This document shows positions 47,301 to 56,436 of a DNA stretch of 64,000 nucleotides, piece after piece. The notes beneath the pieces are model-generated. The model made no database searches, was not told where the DNA came from, and was given only the letters and a program-made list of their open reading frames with translations. The position numbers and the translations under genes were made by a program. This DNA is from Adiantum capillus-veneris (Eukaryota > Streptophyta > Polypodiopsida > Polypodiales > Pteridaceae): assembly GCA_014529385.2 (NCBI GenBank), contig CM043948.1, positions 21,325,951-21,389,950 on the forward strand, given 5' to 3'. Position 1 is the first letter of the stretch, and each line of letters starts with the position of its first letter.

Positions 47301-49587
47301 GAAAGTGATCTCTTTTTGTTGCCTCATTGAGTGGACGGTAATCCACACACACCCTCCACTTTCCATTTTTCTTAGGAGTGACAACAACGGGAGAGACCCA
47401 CTCTGAATTCTCCACTAGATAAATGAAACCTGCTGCTAGAAGCTTTCTTACCTCCTTGAGTAAAGCCTGCTCCTTGATGACTCCTAGCCTTCGTAGCTTC
47501 TGAGCCTTAGGTATGGCCTCTGGCTTCAACTCAATTTTGTGTTGAACAGCATCTACTCCACGCACATCGGTGTAGTCTTTAGCAAAAAGCCTAGGAAACT
47601 TCCTTAGCACACATTTGAACTCCTCTCTTTCATCCTTTGTAAGTGTTGTTGATAGCATACCTTCCAGCATCCCTTCATCTTGAACACCTTCATTCTCTTG
47701 AGGACCTACCTCCTCCAAGCCTTGACAAGAGGTCTCTTGGTTTCTTGGCTTAAACCTTACCCCCATGACTTCGATGGAAGACTCCTCTTCAGTAATGCTG
47801 CCGCTACTTTCTTCTTCTGAAGTGCTATCGGTCCAACCTTCTTCCGTCTCACTTTGAGATGATTCTTCATGGAGCTCCTCTTGGCGTTGCTCCTTCATGT
47901 CAAAGACAACCTTCTTATGATTGTCATTCCTGCAAATTAATTTCCCACTCTCCCAATCCTGCAAAGCTCTCATTTTCATTAACCATGGTCTTCCTAGGAT
48001 AAATGGATAACCACTTCCCTTGGTCGACATAACATAAAAATCCACCGCTTTCTTAATGCCAAAGGCCTCTACAAAGACATTTTTACAAATGCCTACACAC
48101 CTAGCCTTGCTATTGTTTGCCATCTTGACTTTGATTTCAGGTGTCTCATGGATGTGCATGCCTAGTCTTTGCATGAGTCCCTCTGTCATGATGCAAATTT
48201 GTGCACCCCCATCCACTAGACCTTTCCTAACCAATCTTCCTTTGATGTAACAGTCTAGCATCGGTGTAATGTCCTCATTCATTTCAGCTTGTGCAATTTT
48301 TACAACAGGCACACTCTCTTTTACCTTTCTCCTAGTGATAACTACCCTTGTTAAATCCCTCCTTACTTGTGGACGTAATGCAAGAAATTGAGGCCATGAA
48401 ATATCAGGACCCTTACCTCTCATGTCTTCCAACAAGTTGTATGGAGCCATACCATGTCCAAGAGGGAAGTCTTGGAGGTTGATACGACGTCGAGTCCTCT
48501 TGGTTTCCTTGGTCTCCTTTGCCTTTTTGCCTTGTCCATGGTCACTCTGTGATGGAACACCCTCTTTCTCTTTACCTTTTCCTCGGCCACGCTTAATGCC
48601 ATTTGCTTCCATGTCAACCTCATTTGAGTTTGTCACCTCTACCACATGCACATTTGGATCTGGCAAAGGTGGAACTCCTTCTACCCCTTGTGGAGGTGGT
48701 CTTGGTCCATTTGGTCTTTGTAGAAGCCTTGGTTGTTGACCAGTTCCTTCACCTGCATTCATCACTGGGTAATTCAAGTTAGGTCTCCCTGGCTCCCCAC
48801 GGGGCCAAGGACAATTATACATTCCATGTCCAGACTCTCCGCAATTCCAACATTGCAAGACTCTCCTAGGTCGTGGATCTCGCTCTTCAGACTTCTTGGC
48901 TTGTCCCTTTGGACCTACAGCTTGTGCAAGGTGAATTGACAGGCTGCTTAAAGATTCATTTAACTTCTCAATCACTTCAGTCGTTACCTCAGGAAGCTCC
49001 CTAGATGTTGATGCTTGTGACTTACCTTTGGGTCCAAGAACTTCTATTGGAACCTCTCCCCTTAAGCACTTGAGTTTCCTATACTTCTCAGCAGCCCTAG
49101 TTTCCGCTGCATCAAAAGTAGCAGGTGCACCCGCCTCAACTTTTACCTTAAGGTCAGGAAAGAGTCCGGCTATGAACCTCTCCTTCTTTAAAAATTCTGC
49201 ACCATCACCAGGGTTAGCAACATTTCGTATCCATAGAGCCCAAAGACGTAGAAACTCTTGCTTGTACAAGTAGTAGTCATCTAAGTCTTTTTGCTCATGA
49301 GAAACAATGTCTTGCCATAGTTTTTGAGTGTTTTGGGGATCAAAGAAGTATCTCTTAAAATGACTCAAAACTTCTGTGTAATTCCCCTTAACTTCCTCAG
49401 GCAAAGAGTCAAACCAAGTAGTAGCATCTTTCCTAAGGACCACCTCAAACATTTCTACACGTTCTTGATCGGTTACTATCCTCTTGATACGGCAAGACAT
49501 CTTGAAATTTGCTAAAAATAATTCTGCATCCTCTCCAGGCTCTCCAAAGAAAAGAGGATATCCAGACATTTGGCATTGGCTCTCCAT
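44308..49587 (-). CDS. Gag-Pol polyprotein of element C, dual RNase H (1759 aa)
   Basis: One open frame from ATG 49587. Gag ~1-200; zinc knuckle C246/C249/H254/C259; basic linker; protease with D-G-G-A at 459-462 and I-L-G-R-P-W-L near 530; acidic Ser/Glu spacer 565-605; RT ~680-930, catalytic F-I-D-D at 846-849; RNase H 1 ~985-1105, where the first catalytic Asp is replaced (VSSSVGRE before IGAVLLQ); second RNase H ~1135-1260 with D1140, E1181, D1205, D1255 all present; integrase zinc finger H1353, H1360, C1391, C1394; core D1422, D1482, E1518 with 35 residues between the last two; G-P-Y at 1664-1666; C-terminal tail to 1759. No chromodomain. A second RNase H before integrase is the known mark of Tat-type elements. 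Confidence 0.95.
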   Translation of the reverse strand: MESQCQMSGYPLFFGEPGEDAELFLANFKMSCRIKRIVTDQERVEMFEVVLRKDATTWFDSLPEEVKGNYTEVLSHFKRYFFDPQNTQKLWQDIVSHEQKDLDDYYLYKQEFLRLWALWIRNVANPGDGAEFLKKERFIAGLFPDLKVKVEAGAPATFDAAETRAAEKYRKLKCLRGEVPIEVLGPKGKSQASTSRELPEVTTEVIEKLNESLSSLSIHLAQAVGPKGQAKKSEERDPRPRRVLQCWNCGESGHGMYNCPWPRGEPGRPNLNYPVMNAGEGTGQQPRLLQRPNGPRPPPQGVEGVPPLPDPNVHVVEVTNSNEVDMEANGIKRGRGKGKEKEGVPSQSDHGQGKKAKETKETKRTRRRINLQDFPLGHGMAPYNLLEDMRGKGPDISWPQFLALRPQVRRDLTRVVITRRKVKESVPVVKIAQAEMNEDITPMLDCYIKGRLVRKGLVDGGAQICIMTEGLMQRLGMHIHETPEIKVKMANNSKARCVGICKNVFVEAFGIKKAVDFYVMSTKGSGYPFILGRPWLMKMRALQDWESGKLICRNDNHKKVVFDMKEQRQEELHEESSQSETEEGWTDSTSEEESSGSITEEESSIEVMGVRFKPRNQETSCQGLEEVGPQENEGVQDEGMLEGMLSTTLTKDEREEFKCVLRKFPRLFAKDYTDVRGVDAVQHKIELKPEAIPKAQKLRRLGVIKEQALLKEVRKLLAAGFIYLVENSEWVSPVVVTPKKNGKWRVCVDYRPLNEATKRDHFPLPFQDEILNEVAGHEKYTVCDGYSGYFQIRIALEDQLKTTFITPWGCYAFRVMPFGLTNAPATFQRFMNMVFQAFFGKSIRVFIDDFCIYSSKSLHLQRVEEGLKKLYDMGGQLNPDKCHIGEDEVILLGHKVSYKGIEVDPSKAKALIELPSPKSLKEVISFIQKVKYMSRFIHLASELLHPLQKLTQQVEFAWSDELEEYFCNIKVILSELPTLMPPCWEYTFFVSSSVGRETIGAVLLQQDPHSTRMRPIYFASRVMNALERDYTEAELMMLSLMFAVRKFRSYLLPKPFVILIAENLFPWVSSQMNLSTRISKWIMELQEFQYSFKVEDSVRAQLAGILTYRVHEKEIKVPQVKTLPLPPPKSIPNAFTLFFDGAFRRATGKAGGGLMLLNPSGEVVMKEKVNLPGPTSNNEAEYDTLLHGLKMCIGQGIKRLMVKGDALLIVKQILGIWACKNESLRTKVHAIRKMFNQFEEVQLYHIPRKQNEDADLLAQQAVACVKKEVQVIMVAAAVKQPRYQGLESLAPIIGYILEGEFPPDYTKAQKRRLMKKVSMYLFLEGSLYQRGRDQVCRRVPTIEEIPAILKGLHEEACGGHFAQELTVKKILLSGYVWPSLHVDVQHWCKSCHTCQINGNRRLVHGPRQIVLANGPFEKWGIDAMGPLPRTKNGKLYILVALDYMTRWVEAQSVAKVNERTVSKFVYTHICCRFGTPLEIVSDNGPGFRKGLLTEVCEELCILHRHSTPYYPQSNGLVEKANGVIAGIIRKMVKNKTNLWDDFLDGALWAYRTTYREATEFTPFHLVYGQEALQPIELNIPTMRLHGKSAQDDQEAWMDRLLTLAELEWKREAAYECYKRKATQTKEKLDKKLKDKGINEGDLVLRYDNRLDNRFDAKFETRWKGPYIVKKAFNSSYYQLMDLNGKEHSRKVNGYRLKPYLSRLLPKDLPKIYPKAAVSCKYCYMKHECNSSQNSEGPNNEDLVKDSEALSLEKILYDGT

Positions 49588-49636
49588 TATTATGAAAGAT
49601 TACAACACGAGTTACAATAAGGGATACAATAGAGAT

Positions 49637-50095
49637 TTAGAACCACTCGCCTGCAAATGAAGAAGTAAGAAAATACCACTCTAGGTTTTCTTCTTCAGCT
49701 ATCCAAGCTTCAATAAGGTCTCGATTTGTTTGATCAAAACAAAAAGGTAGACTATTGATGAGCTCTAAGAAGGGTTGAAATTCTTCAAAGCTAAGGCGAT
49801 AAACAGAAATCTCTAGAACTTCATTTTCTGGATCCAAAAGGGCAACCACGTCCCAAGTGATAAATTGCACTTGCTCTACAATTCCCAACGCACAAGCGGT
49901 TTGTATAAAAACTAGATCTTCATGCTCGTCGAAGGCCGTGAGAAAGTAGCAATTGACTAGGAGCTCCTTTCCTTCGAGTTCCACACAGTCGGAGTAAGGC
50001 AACCTTCTCACAATTTCATAAAGAACATCCTCATCAAGTCCAATCAAGTTTGCAAGATTTAAAGACTCCACTTGTGCTACAAAATTCCTGGACAA
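49637..50095 (-). CDS. Pre-gag accessory ORF 2, F-box-like (element C)
   Basis: About 152 codons just before gag. No ATG at the front (TTG at 50095, stop shortly upstream); TTTTTGTCCAG at its start could be a splice acceptor. Near its N-terminus D-E-D-V-L-Y-E-I-V-R-R-L-P matches the F-box core spacing. The middle (A-C-A-L-G-I-V-E-Q-V-Q-F) and a R-L-S-F-E-E-F...L-I-N-S-L-P-F stretch match the neighbouring ORF at 50142-50696, so the two arose by tandem duplication. Acidic overall. Function unknown; F-box proteins recruit SCF ubiquitin ligases, but that role here is a guess. Confidence 0.55.
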   Translation of the reverse strand: MSRNFVAQVESLNLANLIGLDEDVLYEIVRRLPYSDCVELEGKELLVNCYFLTAFDEHEDLVFIQTACALGIVEQVQFITWDVVALLDPENEVLEISVYRLSFEEFQPFLELINSLPFCFDQTNRDLIEAWIAEEENLEWYFLTSSFAGEWF

Positions 50096-50141
50096 AAACT
50101 CCTTAGGATTATGGTTAAATCATTCAAAAGCATAAAGAGAT

Positions 50142-50696
50142 TTACAATGTCTCTATGAACAAAGTGTCATAGAAAGTAGAGAAGGATGAGAATTTATACA
50201 AATTTGCAATCTTCTCTATGCTCTCTTTATTAAGACAAGCTCTGAATAGCTCCCTATCTCCTTTGTTGAAAGCGAAAGGAAGACTATTAATAAGACGCAA
50301 ATGAGGGAAAAATTCACCAAATGTGAGTCTATGAAGCATGAACTCTGGTCGCAAGTTTCCTGAAGAGTCTTCCTCAATGGTGAAATGCACTCGCCAAATG
50401 CCAAATTTCACTCTATTTACCAATCTTAGGGCACACACTAGTTGGATGAAAGCGCGGTCTTCCTTAGTGCCCAACAACAAGAGGAAAATGGAATCCACGC
50501 GTAGGACCTTCCGTCTTAACTTCACCACCCTCTTGTTATGAGGGAGACGCCTTACTACTTGCTCCTGCAACTCAATTGGTAATAGAGCTAGATCTCTAAG
50601 GATTGAACTTTCACTGCACACACATTCCCAGTTAGAACAATTGATCGTTTTTTTGTTTCTTGTCACAACTTGGAAAAAGAAAAAACAAACATACAC
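50142..50696 (-). CDS. Pre-gag accessory ORF 1, F-box-like (element C)
   Basis: 184-codon frame. The first ~35 residues come from a T-rich stretch and may be non-coding; TGTGTGTGCAG before the conserved part looks like a splice acceptor. The conserved part starts L-A-L-L-P-I-E-L-Q-E-Q-V-V-R-R-L-P, close to the F-box core. It then shares with the 49637-50095 ORF the I-Q-x-V/A-C-A-L segment, R-L-T-F-G-E-F, and L-I-N-S-L-P-F. More basic than its paralogue. Also related by eye to B 9658-10112. Confidence 0.55.
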   Translation of the reverse strand: MYVCFFFFQVVTRNKKTINCSNWECVCSESSILRDLALLPIELQEQVVRRLPHNKRVVKLRRKVLRVDSIFLLLLGTKEDRAFIQLVCALRLVNRVKFGIWRVHFTIEEDSSGNLRPEFMLHRLTFGEFFPHLRLINSLPFAFNKGDRELFRACLNKESIEKIANLYKFSSFSTFYDTLFIETL

Positions 50697-50722
50697 ACTA
50701 TTTTGCCGGGCTGCACTTCATT

Positions 50723-50941
50723 TTAAAATAAAATGAACACATGTACATCAAAAGAAGTGTGGTAGTTGATGAGAGGTAAAATGACAGGGTTTGGTGATGC
50801 AAGAATTTCTCCTACTCTTTGGGCACCAAACATGAACACCATACGTTGTTGAAAATGGATTTTCCTACTAATTGCAATGTTTATTCTAATGTGTGGAGTG
50901 AAATGGAAGGGGAAAACCTCTATTCCTGGGCCATTATCCAT
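50723..50941 (-). CDS. Pre-gag small accessory protein 2 (element C, 72 aa)
   Basis: ATG at 50941. The C-terminal ~50 residues follow the family pattern: F-Q-Q, F-M-F-G, R-x2-E-I-L-A-S-P-N-P, I-L-P-L-I-N-Y, S-F-D-V-H-V-F-I-L-F, stop. Paralogue of 50963-51175 and homologue of B 10112-10336. Confidence 0.62.
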   Translation of the reverse strand: MDNGPGIEVFPFHFTPHIRINIAISRKIHFQQRMVFMFGAQRVGEILASPNPVILPLINYHTSFDVHVFILF

Positions 50942-50962
50942 GGTCTATGCATGACCTAATGC

Positions 50963-51175
50963 TTAAAACAAAACAAAAATATAGACGTCCAAACTAAGGT
51001 CGTACCTAATAAGAGGCAAAATAAAAGGATTTACTGAAGCGTTTATCTCGGCCAACCTAAGAGGACCTAAAATTCTACGAATGACACGTTGAAATTGCAA
51101 CTTAGTACTAACAATTATGTGTACCTTTTGCCTTGCAATGGGAATGAAGGGATCATACAAATTCTCGTGATTCAT
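50963..51175 (-). CDS. Pre-gag small accessory protein 1 (element C, 70 aa)
   Basis: ATG at 51175, about 55 bp after the primer site, so it is the first ORF of the transcript. Family pattern: F-Q-R, R-I-L-G, R-L-A-E-I-N-A-S-V-N-P, I-L-P-L-I-R-Y, S-L-D-V-Y-I-F-V-L-F, stop. The hydrophobic C-terminus is the most conserved part. Confidence 0.62.
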   Translation of the reverse strand: MNHENLYDPFIPIARQKVHIIVSTKLQFQRVIRRILGPLRLAEINASVNPFILPLIRYDLSLDVYIFVLF

Positions 51176-51230
51176 GCAAGCTACTTGATTATGCTAAAGG
51201 TTGAGCCTTCACAAAACATACACAAGCCTG

Positions 51231-51248
51231 TCCTCAGTGGGGGCACCA
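51231..51248 (-). other. Primer binding site of element C
   Basis: Minus-strand TGGTGCCCCCACTGAGGA, three bases after the 5' LTR end; identical to B at 9040-9057. Confidence 0.8.
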
Positions 51249-51251
51249 ATT

Positions 51252-51423
51252 TGAGGCGGTCCGGGGCGGGCAACAAGAAGAGCAACCTCTAGACACCCTT
51301 CTAGGCTCCCGTGCTGCTCAATTGGGTTGGGGTTGGAAAAAACAACAAACACACACACAAACCCGGAACCTAACCCTACACAAATTTGGGGCACCACCTA
51401 GTTTTGGATGCGAACTAGGACGC

Positions 51424-51467
<44 letters not shown>

Positions 51468-53847
51468 CTCGGGCTGCTTTGAAACGTATCGACAATGATC
51501 AAGCAAACACAACTATATATTTAAGAAAGAGAGAGAAAGGGGGAGGGGGTGCTTGTTGCATTAATACCTTCTTACAAATCTGTCATGACAAATCAAAGTG
51601 AGATTAGTATTTGTTCAACATAGCTTGTGTAAATTTCACCACAACACATCACAAGAAAAGCCACCCCAATCACTGTCTTAAGGCCAGGGGAGTCCTCTCC
51701 ACCCTGTCGCCCTCTTACAGTATGTGGGATTTATGGCTAGATTGATGACAACACCAGAGACAAGCTATCAAGAACTTAACAAAAAACACCAAGACACTTA
51801 CGCATCATTGTTGTCCATTACTTCACGTTGGAAGGGAGACAAAGTATCCAAGCTTAGTCCAAATCCACCCTCCTTGATTCAGCGAATGTTGGGCTTACAC
51901 TAGTAGGAGAAATGATAGATTTCCTACTCTCAATTGAATGATCACTCTCTCTCTTACAATGGCATAGAGTTCCCTTGCTAATCCCCTATTACAACACATG
52001 CACATGCATAAAACAATGAGCTTCCACTCAAGAGCTCCTTCTAGAGAGGTTGAGCTTGGTTTCTCAAGCTATAGCATAGTGCTCTTGCTTATGGCTCCCC
52101 TCTTTTGTGCTAGCTACACCCTCCTTTTATAGCAATTTTGAAGGCTAGGGTTACTCCTCTAACCATGGTTGGGTTAGATTTTCAGCAATTTATCTAATTT
52201 CTTTTGCTTGGAATTATCAAGAAGTTGGTGGGGAAAGAGAGAGGAGAGAAATGGAGGTGATAGGACTTTTCATAGTGGGTTAGTGTTAGTAGAGTTAGTA
52301 TTAATTTACAAATGGAATTGGATATTTACAATGGGAGTATCCATGTAGGATACAAATAAGGAAGAAAAACTCTTAAGAGGTAAGAAAAGGTGGATTTCTT
52401 AAAAGGTTGATGCTCCAAGTGTCTTGAGTAGGGCCGATTTTGACGCTTGTTGACGGTCCACTAGCTTTGACGGTACATTTTTTCTCCACTCTTGACCTTC
52501 CTTGAGAGACAAGGTAATTGAAGCTGAGTAATCAACCACCATGATGCTGTCATTTAAGAGAAGAGGCTGAATTTTGTGGTTTTTTTGAAAGATATGGGTA
52601 ACTTGGAGGAGGAAAAATGAGACTAAATGGTCAATTTTGGAATGGAATTGTGTGTGTGAGGTATGAGTTCAGCATGGTTTCTCTTATTCTTCAAGGTTGA
52701 GGAGAAGGTGAGTAGGGTGCAGAGAGGAGGGGTGAGAGAGGTGCGGATGATGAGTGGAGAAGTGTGTGTGAAAGAGGAAAATGATAAAGTGGAAGAGAGA
52801 GTGTGGCTGCATAACATGGGAAAACTGGGGTCCACTAATAAAATCATAGCTCACAGCTCGTAGCTCAAAAAAATATGAAAAAATTTGAGGCAAAAGTTCA
52901 GCCCACGAGCTACAACGTTTGTTTGTATCACCTTTTCAAATTCAGAGAGCAAGTGAACTTTAAAAATTCAGCAAAACCGACCGTTTTTTTCCACTGCACA
53001 AGGTCCTTGTGGGGTCCTTCTTTGGATGATTCTTTTGAATACCTCCAAGAGTGAGCCCTCCATAGTGCATGTATGCATGCCACCTACCCTTGACCTTATT
53101 TGGTAGGTCTATAATTGAAGATATTGTTGAGATCATGATATAAATGAATAGTACAACTAAGAAAATCAAATATTGAGGGGTCTAAAAAATATGTACATGT
53201 CAAATATAAATAATATAGGTGGAAAAATATAAAGGGGTAAAAATAAATCTCTCTCATTATAAGTCTACCGTAAAAAGATGAATATTTTTGGTGGTCTAAT
53301 TTATGAGAGTAATAGAGAATAAATGTAGGAAGGAAAAAATCACAATAGTGAAAAAAATATACACATAAATAGAACTAGTTTTTTTGGATTTTTGTTGGGA
53401 TGGAGTTACACCAAATATAAGAGAAGCTTACATGAAATTATTTCTATATGGAATAAAGAGTATGAAAAATGGTAAGAAAAATTGTGGTAATGGTGAGGCA
53501 ATGTACAGAGCATAAATAACACACACCTAGGTAGAAATATTTAAATAAATACCAAAATAATTATGAAAAAAATCTTTTATTTAGGCCCTATATACAAAGA
53601 AATATTTACATACGCATGGGCCATAATATACTTATATTTTTTATTTTTTTTATCTTTTTTGGCTCAACTAGCCCAATGACTAGCTAATTGAGGGTTTTTT
53701 ATTTCAGTAAGGAGATATGAGAAAAGTCCCCTAACTCACACGCACCTATATACAGTGAAAGGGTGAGGGTAACCACAGTGTTTGAGTGATTTGATAGGGT
53801 GAGATAACTCACTATGGCAATTACAAAGAGCCGAAAAACGGCTATCA
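51252..53847 (-). repeat. 5' LTR of element C
   Basis: Copy of 41627-44279. Contains a shorter GA array at 51426-51466. The + strand ORFs inside it (52623-53169) recur in the other LTR and have no protein support. Confidence 0.93.
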
Positions 53848-53851
53848 CCAT

Positions 53852-54167
53852 CTTCATTGCAACACCAAGGTCACAAGGAACACAAAGATTGTATTGTACC
53901 AAGTCTCTCTTGATGGGAGAAACTATAATACAAATGCCTATTGGAGGGGGGATTAGCTCTATAGGAATCCGATTCTTATCTATTGTCATGTTCTCAAACT
54001 CTCTCTCTTGCAAAAATATTGTTCATGCCAAGTTAACTAAGTACCCTGTTTATGTTTCTACCATCAATTAAGTTCACCCGCTATGCTCACAAAGTAATCT
54101 CTTAAAAGTGCTTCACCTACTTTCCTAATTCCGCTACTCTCAAAGTTCATAGGCTGTTTCCATTACA
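53852..54167 (+). repeat. 3' LTR of element F, second part
   Basis: Resumes with CTTCATTGCAACACC after the CCAT duplication and ends CATTACA at 54167, against D sequence. Confidence 0.85.
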
Positions 54168-55007
54168 CCTCATGAAAGGACATCCTAAGATCATCTCAGA
54201 CGCCATAGTATGCTTGGAGAAATCCATAACAATGAAGGTAATTCTTATTTTATGTCCAAAGACCTTGAACTTGAGATCTTCTAGCATCCCAATAGGTTTA
54301 ACAATAGATCCATTGGCCATCTTCACTACTATGGTTGTGGTCGCAAGGTGAGGTCTCCCCATAGTTTCCTAGCAATTTTTAGTCACAATGCTAACCCTAG
54401 TGCCACCATCAAGGATTCCCTTCACAGTTAATCCCTTAGTAGTGATTGGTATGGTCGCATTGGATTCATCACCCTCAAAGTATTGTCTCAACTTGTTAAT
54501 AGGTATTTCTACCACAAGGTTCTCATCTAGGTTGGGTTTTGGATCTAAGTGTTCCTCCTCTATTGGCATCTCCCCAGCTCCATCCATCTGTGCAAATAGT
54601 GGTAGCCCAAACTTTAGTTCTCCATTGAGGAAGGCTCGAAGAGCTGAGACTAGCTCAGGGTCTTTATATAGTTTGGACATGATGGTGGTTCTAACTTCTG
54701 AAGACATGAAATCCATCAATTTGGCAATGTTTAATGGCACCTTTTGGGCTTCAGCCCCTTGACGTGGGGAAGATGGGATCTCCATTTCTTCGATGGGATC
54801 AGGTAGTCCCTCTGTAAACATTCTTTCCATCAAGAAGTGAGTACGCCCACTTTTCCATGACTTCAAGTCACTTTCTTTTTGGATGACACGAGGTATGGCT
54901 AAGGGTCTATGGACGCGGTGAGGTTGTTGTTGCGTAGGGAACACGGTGTTTGTAGTTTGGATTTGCCTAGGTGCTAGTTCTAGATCCCTTTGGGTATCTT
55001 CTACCAA
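54168..55007 (-). pseudogene. Protease region of element D (right of the F insertion)
   Basis: 54369-55007 is an acidic linker (QYFEGDE) followed by G-I-L-D-G-G-T-R-V-S-I-V-T, an active site of the D-G-G type. A TAG at 54369 separates it from 54168-54362, in the same frame, which ends in MILGCPFMR, the I-L-G-x-P block. The F insertion cuts directly after this motif. A frameshift upstream links to 55026-55358, a Lys/Arg- then Ser/Thr/Glu-rich linker. Confidence 0.8.
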
Positions 55008-55025
55008 ACTCCTTAATTTCTTGAC

Positions 55026-56182
55026 TCACTCGATCTCCTCTGTAGGGTTTGGATAAGTTTCTATCTTCTTCTTGGATCCTGGCCATTGTGGCTCATGAAG
55101 ACCTTCCTTGCTGGTTTCTATCTTAGTGGTCATTTTGGTCTCCATGGTTTCACCTGAATCAGAATCCTTTTCAGTGTTGTTGATATATACGTGGTCGTCA
55201 CTTGTCCCTATGTTGGTCTTTGAACTGGGGTCTGACATTGCTGCTTTTTCCGATCTCTTCCTTCGTGTTTTCTTCTTTTTGTGAGATTGGGTAATTGATG
55301 ACGTGTCTCTTTCCTCAAGAATATAATTTTGTTTTTGGAGCATTGATCGTGTGAGCATTTACTGGTACCACAGGTGTACTTTGTGATGGCTCCTTGGTAA
55401 CCTCAATCAAGTTTAATGGCATGATCTTAGGTGCATTTGGATTATTTGGACATTGGGCAATCAAATGATGTATGCCACATCGATTACACATGAGTATCGG
55501 CATTGTAGACGTGCTCACTTGATTGGTTTGCATTAGTGTGGCGTTCTTTTGCATTAGTGCTCACTTGATTGGTTTGCATTAGTGTGGCGTTCTTTTGTAG
55601 CCTAATAGGACACTCGGCGACACTCATAGCATTGAAAAGGTGGTCTCTTAGCAATGTAATTGATATTTTGGCCTCTTGCAGCAAGAGCAGCTACTTGATA
55701 GAAAATTTTGACTTGTCCCTGATATTCCTCCACGTAGTATTGTGGACTTTCTTCAAGCGCATCCATCCCATAGGCAATATTAGGGTCTATATCTTCCTCA
55801 CAGCCTTCCAAACAAGCAATGGATGACTCACAACCCACTTGATTCATAGAAGTGATTCTTGGATGTGGTGGTTGCAGACCTAGCACTAGAGGTGGTAAGG
55901 CTGTTGTTTGAACAACATTTTGGGCCCTAGGGACCATGTGTTGTGACTTTGTTCAAGAGGTGAGGCCGGCATCAATGCAGCCACTCGAGGTGTGTCTGCC
56001 CATGCTAAGGTTTGTCTATTGGCCATTACGCGCTTAAATACTATGCAATCCTTAGCTTGATGACCATACCTCCCACAGGCATTGTAGTTCCCATTTAATC
56101 TTACTCTAAAAGTAGGGCATTCACTAGTACTATGTGGTCCATAGCATACTGAGCACCATTGTTTCTCCCTTCTTGGATACAT
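55026..56182 (-). pseudogene. Nucleocapsid region of element D with several zinc knuckles
   Basis: Broken frames. 55886-56182 has C-S-V-C-Y-G-P-H-S-T-S-E-C (C-x2-C-x3-H-x4-C) and a second knuckle lacking its first cysteine (N-A-C-G-R-Y-G-H-Q-A-K-D-C). 55602-55700 has C-Y-E-C-R-R, and 55490-55550 C-N-R-C-G-I-H-H-L-I-A-Q-C. A tandem duplication of about 46 bp covers 55509-55600. At least three knuckle-like units is more than the one seen in A, B and C. Confidence 0.7.
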
Positions 56183-56436
56183 ATGATTGTTCTATGGAGC
56201 ACAATTGTCTCTAAGATCTAGACTTGAATGGCCTTGTTGAGATCTGCTAAATTCATCTCAGATACCTTTGGCTCCTTAGAAATAGGATTTAGGGTCATTG
56301 CTTGATACCCCAATGCTTGCAAGCTAATACATTTAGGCTCGATAGACACTCTTTCTCCTTGAATCATTAAATTATCCGTGACTGCTTCCCAAGTGGTGAT
56401 ACCTCTAATGACTAGGCCATTGTAGATATCCTCATG

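Noticed and set aside
44308-49587. Plus-strand ORFs (45351, 46037, 46541, 48056, 48422 and others)
   Set aside because: Antisense shadows of the gag-pol frame of element C.
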